DNA from: Carex sylvatica
Lineage: Eukaryota > Streptophyta > Magnoliopsida > Poales > Cyperaceae
Direction of reading: 5' to 3'
NCBI GenBank assembly: GCA_964058845.1
Contig: CAXKVR010000021.1
Span: forward strand, 1 to 64,000
DNA length: 64,000 nt
In this document: positions 11,384 to 23,736 of the stretch, piece by piece
How the letters are laid out: each line of letters opens with the position of its first letter
Numbering within the stretch: the first letter of the stretch is position 1
Program-made: the position numbers and the translations under genes
Notes under the pieces: model-generated
What the model was told of the DNA's origin: nothing
The model's input: only the letters and a program-made list of their open reading frames with translations
Database searches by the model: none

Positions 11384-14300
11384 ATGAAAGAATTATTGAG
11401 ACAAATGTTAACGGGCAATAATGTGGAGACTTCTAATGAATTTGCGGCAAATCAGCAACCACAAGAAGAAGAAGCTATAGTGGCCCCAAAAAAGAAAGCC
11501 CTAACCTCTCCAGTATGGAAAGAGTTTAATAGAGGAGATACAAGTGGAAATTGATGGAAATATAGTGATGCGTGTGAAGGCTACATGCAAGCATTGTGCT
11601 AGAGCATTTGATGGACCAAGTGACCGAGGGACTACTCAATTGAAGAACCACTTGAAAACTCACACTGCTGGTTCACGTCAAAAATTACTACAAACATCCA
11701 TGAAGGGTGTTGATAGTACTTGTACTCTTAGTGCATACAAGTATGATGAAAGTTTGAGTAGAACTAAACTTCTACACATATTTATTTTGCACGAGTATCC
11801 TTTTACTATGGTCGAACATCTGGAGTTCGTTGATTTTGTTAAATAATATTTATTTTGCATACAAGTAGAATCATGTTTGGTTAACGTTTCAATGCTGAAA
11901 TTGCTCCAATTTACTTCCCACATTTACTGAAAAGCAAACTTCCCTCCATCAACAAATAATATTGCACATATGGTTCAATTTCTCTCTAGCTTCCTAGAAA
12001 GAGGCCATCATAATGGCATAAAAGACAAAATTCAATGCACTACACTATTACAAGAACAAGTTCCAAAAAGAAGAGTTCATGGGCTAAATGGTAAATCAAG
12101 TGTAAAGACGGTTAAATAATTAAAGACCAAACTTAATGCAAGATCACAAGCTTTATTGACACTTTTCTAATTTAGGTTCCACAAGCAATATCATAACTCG
12201 TGGAGGCAGCCCCGAGGCAGCAAATTACATGTTCTAGCATAGAAAGCCAAAAGGCAGGGGACACCATAATCATCGTTCATAGGATACGGATATTTTTTGG
12301 CATCCTTGGTGAATCAGAAGAAATTTCATAAGACGCAGTGACAGTGGCCACTATCATACCACGTTCACCAACACCTTAAAGTACATAAAAATGTCAAACT
12401 ATATATATCCGGGTAAGTATTTGGTTTTTGCAGCTGGCAAGGTCTTCGGCCTGAATCTTCGCATAATCTAATTTGCAATCATGCAAAACTATTCCTTTTT
12501 ATGTCCATATACGTAGCCCAAAAGAAGGAAAGATAATACAAGCTTTTTCTTTTTCTCGGAGCTTAAGCATGGTTGGGCCACAATCTTCAGCTAATATTTT
12601 TTTGAATCAAGGAGTAATGTTAGAGAAGAAAAAGAGGAATCTCCTTCATGAAAGAGCGAGCCAGTTGCTTTTTCTTGATAGAAGAAGTATAAAGCTAGTG
12701 GATTGTTTGAACGGAAGTTGGTTTTGCGAAGAAGTTTTCTATGCTCGGTCTGAGGAAAGTAGATAAGCCATTTCTCTCTCAACGAAGAAGAAAGTAGACC
12801 GAAAAGCAGAATAGGACGACGAGGCTACCTAACGTTTTGGAAGTAGGCAAGACAGGATATTGAAGCGTAAGGAATCGAAGCAATCGGACATTCACGTACG
12901 TAGTGAACAAGAACAAAACTTTCCTACCTAGTCAACAGATACCAATTCTAGCGACCGAGTCCAAGATTTCAATAGGTAGGTTTTTCACTCCACTCATCAC
13001 CTGATACTCCTACTTAACTTGCCAACCAATGAAAGAAAAAACCTCGTGTTGCCGCTCGCTTTGCCGGCGCATCAAACGTTGAAAAAGGCAAAAACCAAAG
13101 GTGCGTACAATGAAAAACAAACTAGAAAAAACCCATACATTACAGTACCTAAAATATTACCATATCACACTCGTCTTTCGAATGTCCGTCCTTTTCCTTA
13201 AAGTCCTGAGTTACTCATACAAGACAAATCATAGGGGCCTATGTAGAGGAGAAAAAGAAGTTGTATGATTTGTTTGCTTCAATGTCTTGTCGAGTGAGTA
13301 CAATAATGGACTTATGGACCTCAAGGCAAAACAAATCATACCTATGTGTGACAGCCCATTTCATTGGAGATGATTGGACCATGCAAAAAAGAATTATTAA
13401 TTTTATGCACATGGGTGAAAAGCACACAGGATTGAATTTGAGCAAAACATTTGTTAAAAACATGACGGGTTGGAATCTTGATCGGAAACTATTCTCTTTG
13501 ACCTTAGATAATGATTGTTCTAATGATGTGTGTTAGAGATGTTGTGAATCATTTGGCGGGAGAGAATGAATTGGTTTGTGAAGGTACGTATTTTCATTTG
13601 AGATGTGCAACTCATGTTATTAACCTAGTGGTGCAAAATGGGTTAAAAGGGATAAAAAGTGCAATCGAAAATGTTAGAGAGATTGTTTTGTTGGTGAAAA
13701 GTTCTACTTTGCAGCGAGAGGAATTTGAGAAGGCCGCAAGAGAGTATAAACTGAACATAAGAAGGGCTCTATCCACTGATGTAGTTACTCGTTGGAATTC
13801 AATTTATATGATGCTTAGAGATGCCTTACACTACAAAGATGCCTTTAAGCGATTACAACGTGTTGATCCGGTAAAATTTCATAAGTGCCCGACAAGTGAT
13901 CAATGGGATGAAATTAGAGTACTTTGTAAATGTCTAGAGGGATTTTTCAATGTCACAAGAGTCCTATCAGGTACCTCCTATCCAACTGCAAATTTGTTCT
14001 TTGAAGAATTTTGTGAAATTAAATTGCAAATTTCTAAGTGGTGCAATGGGAAAGATGTCCGAGTACGTACAATGGCTCTATTAATGAAGGAGAAGTTTGA
14101 GAAATATTTGGGGAAAATGAACATAATTCTTGCTGTGGCTTATTTTTTAGATCCACGTTACAAATTTAAAATGGTGCAGTGTTACTTTCCCCAAGCTGAA
14201 GAAGAGATGAATACATTTTTGAGTGCCATAAAATCAATTTATGAAGAATATGCTTTAAAGTATTCTCTTCCTCTAGATGACACTCAAAATGTAGAAGAAC

Positions 14301-15230
14301 AATCTTCTCGAGTTGGTAAATCTGCTGTTAATGAAGGTCAAATAAAGAAAAGAAGATTTGATCAGTTTATTGAGGAAAACACCTCTGTTGAATCACCTAA
14401 AACGGACTTGGATCAATACATGGCAGAAAACGTACTTCCATGGGATAAAAGGAATGGTCCCTTTGATATATTAGGTTGGTGGAAATTTAATGGATCGAAG
14501 TATCCCATTTTATCAAAGGCTGCACGAGATGTGTTGGCGATCCCTGTCTCAACTGTTGCGTCAGAATCTGCATTTAGTACCGGAGGCAGAGTTGTAGATC
14601 CACATCATAGTTCATTAGACCCCGAATCAATTGAAGCTTTAATTTGTGCTCAAGAATGGATCAGATATTCTAAACCAGGTATGTTTCTTTGATTTCCCAA
14701 TGTCTTATTAATTACTTACAAAATATTTTATTATGAAATTAAATTTTTATTGTTTTGTCAAAATGACATTTTATTAACAAATAATACTGACAATTGTAGA
14801 TGCTCGTCAATCTCTTTTTAATGACATTGAGGAGCTTGCTGGAACATCACATTCTACATTAGTATCAAATGGAGAAGGTATATGTTTAGAACATAACATT
14901 CTATTTTGTCATTTCTCTGTACTAATCTGATTACAATGCTTATATATATTTATAAGCATATTTCTAAGATTTACATTTACTGAGATAACTAAGTTATAGT
15001 AAGGTTAAAATGACCAGAGACGTAGTGTGTGAGCTACTGACCAATGAAATAATTTGCTCAGGGACTTGGAGGTAAGATTACAATGGCAATTATACTACAT
15101 ATGTATCTAAAGATTATGAAGGAATCATGTGCTTGCCTTGAAGCATTCTCATGATTGTGTTTTTTTTTCTAATAGGAACTTCATCAAACCTTTTGATACC
15201 ATGAGAACAATGAATGATGCTTCAGCTTGA
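11384..15230 (+). pseudogene. hAT transposase (BED finger, RNase-H-like core, C-terminal dimerisation domain), disrupted
   Basis: This is a cut-and-paste transposase of the Ac/Tam3 type. The first exon-like part (from ATG 11384) leads into a BED finger: SPVWKEF near 11505, then after a one-base frame change CKHCARAFDG and QLKNHLKTH (11590-11660). Next comes the usual ILHEYPFTMVEHLEF block, ending in a stop at about 11845. After a foreign segment the gene resumes near 13225 (VEEKKKLYDLFASMS). The first catalytic Asp is in IMDLWTS (about 13310) and the second in LTLDND (about 13505). A frame change at about 13530 fits loss of one GT from a short GT run. The main frame 13511-14692 has the CxxH motif (RCATH), the RW motif and the E-containing SESAFSTGG block with the dimerisation domain. 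Small 3' exons follow: about 14802-14877 (AG/GT-flanked) and a last one ending near 15230. Confidence 0.9.
11850..13222. other. foreign insert inside the hAT transposase, partly organelle-like
   Basis: Transposase similarity stops at about 11847 and resumes at about 13223, at what is normally contiguous protein sequence. The intervening DNA differs in character. From about 12420 to 13210 it is more GC-rich and resembles plant mitochondrial intergenic DNA in style (gaaagtagaccgaaaagcag, cttgccaaccaatgaaag, ccgctcgctttgccggcgc). The part at 11950-12420 is not recognised. Identity as mitochondrial DNA is inferred from composition and phrase style only. Confidence 0.45.
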
Positions 15231-16864
15231 AGTTTAGTGGCGATATTGTCATTTATTCTTCTTTTTGCAAAACTCTAATATTTTGTGCGTACAATGATAT
15301 AGTTAACCTACACTAATTTTCGTTATTCTGTAGCTATAAAAATGTATATTTTGTGCATCAATTGATAGTTATATAATTAACTGCACAATCATTTTGTAAA
15401 TTGAAGGCGTTATATATGCTGATATAATAGTTTTTCGTATTTGAATTTTGTTAATTAGTATTTGTATTTTAAATGCATATGACTCAATTATCCGATAAGC
15501 ATTTGTTTTGTATCCGTATTCAAATTCGTATTCGTAGATTATCCGTTCTGTATCCGTATCCATTTAAAGCGGATTTGATTTTAGGTTTTGACATCCATTT
15601 ACTATTTGTATCCGCTCATTGAGAGGTGAATTCGAATTTGGTATTAGCACTATCAGCTCCGAATCCGCTCCGTTTACACCCCTAACTGTATGTGTTAAAA
15701 AAAAATTTTAGTGAGATTTCAGTGATCCCACGTTACAATCTTTCACATGAGATGATGTGACAAGTAATGGATGTCACGTGACATAATTTATCACATTATA
15801 ATTACAAGTGGAGTGATCAAAATGGACGTGATTGGTTATTGTTAATTATTTTTTTTCATATTTTAAATTAGTTTTCTAGAAGAAAATAAAATATATTAAA
15901 AGAATATTAATTATTGCAAAAATATTAAAATAAATAAATAATGTTGAAAAATTTAGTCACGTAATGTTTCACACGACGTGATGTGATGTGACCAGATCTA
16001 TTGGCGGATCTATATTGAAATTGAATTTTTTAATTCGATCTAGTACTAATTGTTCAATGTGCCTACTCCTGATTCGATGTAGTGTCTACTCCTGGTTCAA
16101 GTTAGTCTAATTTTTGAATTGATTTCTTTTGAGTTTTGATCGATTATGTGTATTTCGTTTTTTCGGATATGCGATACTCTATTTCGTAAATATAATGAAA
16201 GAAAAGATGATAACAAGATAGATTGGTGGAATCTATTATTACAATTCTAAGAAATTGATTGGCTAAATTTTTTGTGCCTTTTATTATCCAACACTTATAT
16301 TTTGGTAATTTATTTTTTAAAACTTTGACTTCAATTTGCTAATTGACTAAGAATAGTCCCACTTTGAATTGTGTCAAATAAATTTTTAATTAGCTTACTA
16401 AAATTATTTTAATACTGTGTCACTCGATTTTATAATTATAACATATTTTATAATAAACAGTTATAGAGATGAAGTTGTAATTGTGTACCTGATAAGTTAA
16501 TGGATTTGAATATGAATAGTTATTTGAATCCGATTAATGTCCTATCCTGACAAAAATTCTGGATTCGCCCCTGACCAAGTCAATTTGAGTGACGTATATT
16601 TTCGATCGAATGGAGACACATCACGCGATATACAAATCACGTCACGAAATCGAGATATATATATTAATGACATGTGGTGAAATTAGTAATGAAATGACTA
16701 ATTTCTATCACTGTTGACGTATATAATTAAAAAGTTGATCATGTAGATTAAAAAAGTAAATTTGAATAACGACCGATTAATTCAACGTCGACGGCCACTT
16801 AATTTCTCTTTGCATCTTAATAATATAATCATAATAGTTGTATAATCGACACATAATTATTATT

Positions 16865-17352
16865 GAATAGATATTAATTTGTTTATTACACAATTCAAAT
16901 TTACTGCGATAGAAGTTATTTGTCATGATGTACATGACAAGTCAAACTAGAAAATTATATTAGTTTTGTTATTTTTTAAGTTATCCTATATTTAGCATGT
17001 ATTGAAGCAAATTGATGGTCAATTAGTAGTATGTTAGTGGTTTTATTTTTGGATGCGTGCCTGTTATTATCGTTAATTGCATTTAATTAGTAATATATTA
17101 TAGTTAATTACATATTAATTTGTTTATCACGCAATTCAAATGCACTACCGATAATGGTTTCAATATAGACGGCGAAAGAAAGGAAAAAGGAGAGTTATAT
17201 GTCATGATCTGGATAACAAGTCAAATCAGAAAATTAATTATATTTGTTTTGTAATTTTTTAGTTCTATTAATTAGCATGTATTTGAAGCAAGTTGATGGT
17301 AAATGAGTATTAGTTAGTGGTTTACTATATTTGGATGCGTGCCTTTTATTAT
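16865..17352 (+). repeat. tandem direct duplication, two copies of about 230 bp
   Basis: Copy 1 (about 16865-17088) and copy 2 (about 17105-17352) share phrases in the same order: attaatttgtttatcac, gcaattcaaat, tgtcatgat, aacaagtcaaa, ttagcatgtat, gaagca, ttgatggt, and tggatgcgtgcc. Copy 2 has a small insertion near 17170. The copies are diverged, so the duplication is old. Confidence 0.7.
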
Positions 17353-17689
17353 TTTTTACTTAAAGTGTTCATGTTCCGAAGTATAAATGTAATCAAGAAA
17401 TTGAATGACTTATCCAAATTACTTTTATTAAGAAACTGATTCAACCTGAGATGACGATTCTTCTTTTGAACCATGAGTATATCTTTCGTTACAGTGCCAA
17501 AAGCTGTGATGTAAAATCACTCATTTATTGTTCTCTATTCACGTGCTTTTTGTTTCTTTGTATACTTTTTGTAACTTCTTAATAACTAGCTTATCTACTA
17601 TAAATATAAATTTGATCACCTGAGTTCAAAATAAATTATATTTCAACTTAATTTAATAACTAGCTTTTTGTGAGGTATATCTTCTTCAG

Positions 17690-18520
17690 ATTCTTTTGAT
17701 TCTTGTGATTCCTTATATTATGTTGATTTTATTGATTTTTTAAAATTTTGATTAGCATCTTCATCATAAGCAAGGTTTTTTCTTTTTCTTTTATTTCTCC
17801 TGATGATTCTATTTCTGCGAGAAGAAATAATTGCTCTATTTCGTTTCGAGTATATTTCTTTCCAATCAATTTGTTGACTTTCTTTTCATCTGAATCGAGT
17901 TTATCTTCATTTATTTTATTCAGTTCCTCTAGATCTAATTCTTCTTCAAGTAATTCTTTCTCGATATTTTTTCATTTCTCTTCCATTCACTCTCCACTTG
18001 TAATCATCTTTTAGAATTTATCTTGTTTCATCTTAGAAAAATATTTATTATATCACTTCAATGATACGATGGACTCTTCTTTTTATGTGTTTAAGACCAG
18101 AGTTGTATTCCAATATTACCAGATCCCCCATCAAGGACCGGATATTCTCACGAAACAGCTCATGAGATAGATAGCATTTCACTATCCAATCAGTCCCGGA
18201 CAAAGAGGCCTGAAACGTACGTTCGTCGATTTGATTGACTATGTACGCTGGACTATATATTAGTGCTATATAAGTCCACAAAATAAGGGTTATAGTACAA
18301 TGATGACTTATTTAAAAAAAATAGATTCTCTAAAAAGATAAATAAAATTATAAAACTAGCCTTCATACTAATTACCGGAAAAAATTTCTTCTTCATTGAG
18401 CATATCAAATTCTCAGCATACTTTTTTAATTCATTCAACCAACTTCTAATAAAATATATATATATTGAGATAAAATCATTAATGATACACATAGCAAGAT
18501 TAAAACATTCCAATTAAATT
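17690..18520 (-). pseudogene. unidentified coding-like remnant
   Basis: On the minus strand several short open stretches in shifting frames look like decayed protein sequence. One is a segment containing GTDWIVKCYLSHELFRENIR and ILEYNSGLKHIKRRVHRI (about 18050-18200). Upstream there is a stretch with RSWLNELKKYAENLICSMKK (about 18400), and downstream a Glu/Lys-rich tail (17750-18000). I cannot assign a family; a retroelement or endogenous pararetrovirus relic is possible but unproven. Confidence 0.3.
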
Positions 18521-18685
18521 TTGTTAAATTAGTAAAAATACAGTTTTTAGAATTTTAATATTTTATAACAAAAATATATTATTATTTGATAAAAAAATTT
18601 TGAAAAAATATCAGTATATCTGGATTCAAATAAAGCGACTTAGCTACATATAAGATGTGTAATTATCAGTCATGGAGAAAATGAG

Positions 18686-18900
18686 AAACAAATCTGCTGT
18701 GATTCGAATTGGATGAACAATATTATGAAATTTCTGCTTTTCTAAATTCAACTGTCGATTTATTTTGAGATGTGTGCACAAAAAAAACTAACTGTTTGAA
18801 GATGCATGCACAGAAAAAGTTAGATAGTTAGATTTAAAAAAGCAAAAATTTCATAGTACTATTCATCAAATTTGGATCGCAGCATATTTTATTCCGAGAA
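18686..18900. repeat. foldback (inverted repeat) element
   Basis: The left arm (about 18688-18756: aaatctgctgtgattcgaat, then tatgaaatttctgctttt) is complementary to the right arm (about 18823-18897) with a few mismatches. A loop of about 65 bases includes the near palindrome gtgtgcac. It is the same family as the foldback at 9866-10069. Confidence 0.7.
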
Positions 18901-19505
18901 AATGGTACCTACCAGAAATTTATGACGTAAACGACAAAAAAAGATTAAAAAAAAAATCGAATAATTAAATTCGAGACGATTCCATCAAATTCTTTGACTC
19001 TCTCCATTTCATTTCAAAAGAGAACCCTCCATTTCATTTCTTTAACTTCCAAGGCAAGTTCCAACTTGTCAAGGTGATGCAACTGGAGAAAATGATGGTT
19101 TCATTTTTAATTAATTCTTGATACAGGAAGAAACGGACCTATATATCAAGTATTATGTGTTAAGGGTAAATGATGTAATTAATAACATTTTATTTTGATA
19201 TAAATATTGATTTTCTGCAAATAAATAATTTACTTAAATAATAAAAATTCTTTGATGTTAAGAAAATAAAACATTAATTTTTTGCAAACAAATAACTATG
19301 TTTCACATGAATGACAAAACTGATTTGCAAAGAAAATTTTGGCAGTTAAAAGAGATACTGAGAGCTGCTTAAATTCATTTTTTAATTTTTTTTAAGAATT
19401 TATGTGCTCTAGAATTTTAAAAATCAAATTACATGTTTCTCTTCCAGTTGACAATAAGGTTCAATGCTAGAACAAGTTAGAACAGTTTATAACATATTTA
19501 ATATG

Positions 19506-19903
19506 GAGAGTCAGGCTAATGTCATAATGTTATAATTTCAGTCTAATTTATATCGAGTTGATCTTTGCAATTTCAAAGTCCAAATAGTATATCCGAACCG
19601 CTCAAAATGTTTGCCACATTAGAATTTAAATTTTATATTTTTTGAAATTTCTTTACTATTTTTTAAATAGATACAAAATCACTACTTTTAGATAATTTAC
19701 ATAATTCAAAACAGTGATTTTGTAACCCTCTAAATAAATAGTAAAAAAAATCCAGAAAAATATAAAATTTGATCTCAAAGCACATTTTAATATAGAGATC
19801 ATGTCAAGCGGTTCAAATTGATTGTTCGGACTTTGAAATCACAAAAACTGACTTGTTATAACTTAAGCTGGAATTATCGCGTTATGAAATTAGTCGGACT
19901 CTG
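19506..19903. repeat. large foldback element (core family A)
   Basis: An inverted repeat of about 400 bp. The outer arms (agagtcaggctaatgtcat and, on the right, the complement ending in agtccgact) match each other. The inner part has the core shared with the elements at 33.3, 52-54 and 59.4 kb: aaagtccaaat, then attttatattttttgaaatt, then tactatttttt, and mirrored on the right. Confidence 0.75.
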
Positions 19904-20403
19904 ATTATAAATAAATATTTTTTTCCTATCAAGAAACATAATTGCAATTTTGAGAACATATATTTCCACTAAATGTAAAAATAGCTACTGACTATATTTA
20001 TAGCGTGTACACAACATCGCATTAATTGTGAATAGCTATATTTACTGAACAGAACTCTGGTAAAGACTTTTCTGGCAAATACTCGGCAAATTTGCCAGAA
20101 AGTCAAACAATAATTGTAAAACATTTATGACAGTTTCTAAGTTTGCTTTGATCAGATATATTGTTCTGATAATATCATCTGCAATTCTACATATATAAAG
20201 TGGTCCCTAAATATCTGAAATTCTATATATAAAACACTATTGAATCTAATATTCTACTTAGAAGACCGTGTTTGCAGATTATACAAACACAGTTTTGTAT
20301 ATATACATGAAAAAATTAAAACAAAATAGACTAAATTCTGACCTTGGCACTGGTTCTAAAAATATATAGTTGTTTGTGATAATTTCGTGCATCTAAATCA
20401 ACA

Positions 20404-22941
20404 CTACTTATGCCTTGCCGAGCTGCTATTGCTCAGAACACTTCTAACACTTCTACTGGTGTCCAAATGATGGCTATCAATGAGAGCAGAAAGTGTGATT
20501 TTACCACATTTGCTGTTGTCAAGTCTCTCAAATTGTTCGCATATTAGCATCACATCCTTTTCCGTTATCTTCCCCATCTCCTTTAGTTTATACACCACAA
20601 ACTCTGATTTTCTGAAAATAATCCACAAAACAAAAAAAAATTGCATCATGTACCACAAAAAAAAATTACCAGCAACAAAAACAGATAAGAGGACTTGGGG
20701 CCAAAAGGAGGGTAAAGATTTTAACAGAGCAGTTTTGGCTTCATACAATGCACAAACCATATGCAAAGCTATTTTGATTCTACAGTCCATGCAGTGCATG
20801 AAGCCAAAACTGCTCTGTCAATCTCTTTACTCCAAAAGGCTAATTCGGTGACAACGAAATTGGTGCTCAAAAGTCATCGGTCGGTCGTTCTCTTTATTTG
20901 AATTGAACCAAAAGTAAACTAATTTGGTCATAATATTCCCAACATGAGCAAAGCAACTCTTGGGGGACCCGAAATTGGTTCCTCAAATGATTGGTCCCGG
21001 AAAATTATTTATCATCCTATTTTGTCATTAAAGATAAGGATTCTATTTTTTTGTCCTAATCAGTGCAATCTCTATCAATTACTTTTGCCACATACTTTTC
21101 AAATTGTAGAATAAACGGATACTATATGAGCTCAAATTTGGCACTATGACAACGAAATCATTAAATATGTGGGTCACAAAGCTGCAATAATTTTGCAAAT
21201 CAGATTCAAGCAAAACTTTAATAATGTTGTAATTTAGTAAACCATATAAACTAATTAAATAAAAAGGCGAGACTTATTGAACTTACGTGACAAATCCATT
21301 ATGATCAATATCAGCTTCTAGGAACTCAGAAATCGTCATGTCTCTCGACAAAACAAAGTTTGCAATCTTTCGATGCCTCTTTTCGATTCTCATCTCTGCC
21401 AAGTACAGAAATGCCCTTGCAACCGTAAGAGTTGAGACCAACAACCAAATTGACGCAAATACCCTTCCCGGCATTGTCTTGAATGCCTGGTCACCATACC
21501 CAACTGTCGTAACTGACATAACAGATAGGTATAGTGCATCGAGTCCGTTAAGGTTTTCAATGAAGCAGAGAACAACTGCACCGATGCCCACACAGAGGAC
21601 AACCACACCAAGAGCAAGACCAACCTTGAGACGGATTCGCATTCGGCCCTTTTTGACATCTACTATGTACCGGCGTGCCAGGTCGTGCGCATGAGGGTGG
21701 TTTGGTTTTTTAGCTGCTGTTAAGAGAAGAGATTCCTAGAGATTCCAGAAAGTAGCATTTCAATTTAAACAAACAGCAGTAAATTAACACAACTATTGGA
21801 AAACATAATTATCATCCACCAATTTTATACAAATTTATATTAAAAACAATAGTCACATTGAATGGTAAGTGGTAAGAAATTGTTGATATTTACTGGTAAC
21901 AAATTAAAGTATGGTAACACGTACTGTTTACCAGAGATTCAAAACATGTCTGTTCTGATACAATGAAGCAGCAAATGAAAAGCAAAAATTTATAAAGTTT
22001 GCACCTTTTGGTCCTTTTCTATTACTTTAGAATCTTTCAAAACTAAAAGGCAAGTGATTAATGTGGGCAAAATATTTAACAGAGCAGTTTTGGCTTCATG
22101 CAGCGCACATACTATAGATCAAAACACCATTCGTGCACTGCATGAAGCCAAAACTGCTCTATTAAAGTCTGTACCTGGTACAATCCTAAAATCAGGATAC
22201 CTGGAGATCAAGAACAAAGGAGACCATGCCAGATAGCAAAATATCCACGAACCCGAACCCGATAATCACAAACAGAATCGAGAAGATCTTCGCTGCAGGT
22301 GTGGCAGGCGTGATATCACCGTATCCAATTGTGCACATGGTGACAATACAGAAATACAAAGCATCTACAATCGGATGCGTCGAATCCCCCGTAGCATAGA
22401 AATTATCCGGCGCGATCGTGAAAACAATCACGCCGAAGCAGAGGTAACATGCGAGGTATATGAATGCGCTTCGTACCACTGCAGGCCCCACAGGTGCCAT
22501 GTCAGCATGTTGGGTTTTGGAATCTTGTTGCGGGAGAGAAGAATTGTTGAGAGGGGACATTGAGGGTGCGGTGCGGCATCGGTGGAGGTTGTTAAGGTGA
22601 TGATTGTTCTTGCATGAGAAGAAATTGTCATCGGCGGAGGAGGGGAAGAGAGGAGAATGAGGGGTGTGGGGAGAAGGAATGGGGAGGTTAGGGTTAGGGT
22701 TTGTAGGTGGTCCGTCGTCTGAAGGAGAAGGAGAGAGACCAAAGATTAGAAGAGATTTTAACGAAGGAGAGGAAGGGTAAGGAGAAGAGGGGAGTTCAGA
22801 GTCTTCAGGGAGAGGGGTAAGAGAGGAGGAGAAGAAAGGGGTGGAGGAAGGAGAAGGACAGGGAGGAATGGTGATGGCGTGAGAAGGGGAACGGGAAGGT
22901 GGGGAAGAGGAGAGGAGAGGTTCTGCTGTGGCCGAAGCCAT
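20404..22941 (-). CDS. TPK: two-pore potassium channel (TPK/KCO family)
   Basis: The exons are 22941-22201, 21735-21287 and 20611-20404, all with GT/AG sites and consistent phase, giving 465 residues. The product is a potassium-selective channel. TPKs usually sit in the vacuolar membrane and some members elsewhere; location here is not decided. Residues 1-150 are Ser/Pro-rich and low complexity, longer than in many family members. RCRTAP at 121-126 resembles the N-terminal 14-3-3 binding site. The first transmembrane segment is about 155-178, the first pore filter is GYGD 206-209 (CTIGYGDITP) and the next helix is 219-241. The second pore unit has helices about 285-306 and 338-360 with GYGD 326-329 (VTTVGYGDQAF). 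EF-hand 1 (loop D389-E400) looks canonical. EF-hand 2 (loop D428-A439) lacks the acidic last residue, so calcium binding there is doubtful. Both introns carry a copy of one MITE. The gene appears intact. Confidence 0.93.
20709..20831. mobile_element. MITE in TPK intron 2, with 8 bp target duplication
   Basis: The terminal inverted repeats are about 24 bases long and extend inward through agcagttttggcttcat on the left and atgaagccaaaactgct on the right. The element is flanked by perfect 8 bp repeats CCAAAAGG at 20701-20708 and 20832-20839, which suggests a hAT-type MITE. It is the same family as the copy in intron 1. Confidence 0.8.
22062..22178. mobile_element. MITE in TPK intron 1, related copy
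   Basis: It has the same inverted arms as the copy in intron 2 (taacagagcagttttggctt and, on the right, gaagccaaaactgctctatt) around a loop of about 40 bases. A clear target duplication could not be found; the outer ends are degraded. The right arm ends within about 25 bases of the intron 1 donor. Confidence 0.7.
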
Positions 22942-23733
22942 TTTTGCTGCCGTTTTTTTTTTCTTCCTTGGTTTTGTCGTCTTGTTAGAAGGAGAAAGAG
23001 GTATCTTTTCTTGTTTTGGATTTTGTGGGGGATGGGGATTTGGAAATGGTGAAGCAGCATGTTCGAGGAGACGGAGTTTGCGCCGTAGATAGATTGGTGC
23101 ATGGACTATGGACCTGGTGTAATAATTAAATAAAATAGAATTGGATTTTGTCAGTAGAAATATGCAAATTTTGTCATGAGTAAATATGAAATGAGTTTTT
23201 AAACAACCGATTAATCACTTTTTACATATTAGGATTTATAAAAATTTTAATTCTTACATCTTTAAAATTACATTTAGAATTTTTATTAAGTCACGTTAAT
23301 AATAAATTTAAAAAAAAAGTAATGTGAAATAATTTATATCTCCTTTGTACCACTGAGAGAAATTTTTTAATAAAAAATTTTACTACATAATTTTTAAATA
23401 AGAAATTCTTTCACATCTCTGAAATTATATTAAAAACTACTACATCACATTAGAAACTCTCATAATTTCAAAGATGTAGATACTCTAAACTGTCTAATTT
23501 GTATTTAAATTTGTGTGAACAATGTAGAACTTAATAAATACATATGATCATGCAAATTTAAAGAATCCACGTAACAAATTAAATCCAACTTTCAATAAGA
23601 TTTTATCTTAAAAGTCTAGGACGTATTCGTATAGATGAAAACCGTTGAAAATTGAATAAAAATGAAAAATTAATCTACGAAGTATTTGAATGTTATTTTC
23701 TCTAGCATGGGATTGGATTTTTTTTTTTTTTTT
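22942..23733. other. TPK upstream region
   Basis: The stretch 22942-23100 is likely 5' UTR and promoter of the TPK gene (minus strand). Further right the DNA is AT-rich with no gene. A poly-T run ends at the CACTA element border. No clear TATA box was fixed. Confidence 0.4.
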
Positions 23734-23736
23734 CAT

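Larger units (their letters stand above)
10082..15684 (+). mobile_element. hAT (Ac-like) DNA transposon, 5603 bp, with 8 bp target duplication
   Basis: The terminal inverted repeats are TAGGGGTGTAAA (10082-10093) and its exact complement TTTACACCCCTA (15673-15684). The element is flanked by perfect 8 bp direct repeats ACTGTATG at 10074-10081 and 15685-15692, the length expected for hAT. Both subterminal regions are rich in TATCCG and gaattcgga motifs. It carries a BED zinc-finger/hAT transposase gene on the plus strand (11384 to about 15230), which is disrupted. A CT-rich leader (10390-10530) precedes it. The element is probably immobile by itself, but its ends look intact. Confidence 0.95.
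15693..20403. other. intergenic AT-rich region
   Basis: No intact gene is seen. Notable contents are listed separately: a direct duplication at 16865-17352, a coding-like remnant at 17690-18520 on the minus strand, and two foldback elements (18686-18900 and 19506-19903). The rest is AT-rich, with motifs such as tgatgtgacaagtaatgg and cacgtgacataat near 15760 and no recognised function. Confidence 0.5.

Noticed and set aside
22375..22742. Several frames overlapping TPK exon 1
   Set aside because: Shadow frames of the TPK coding sequence.
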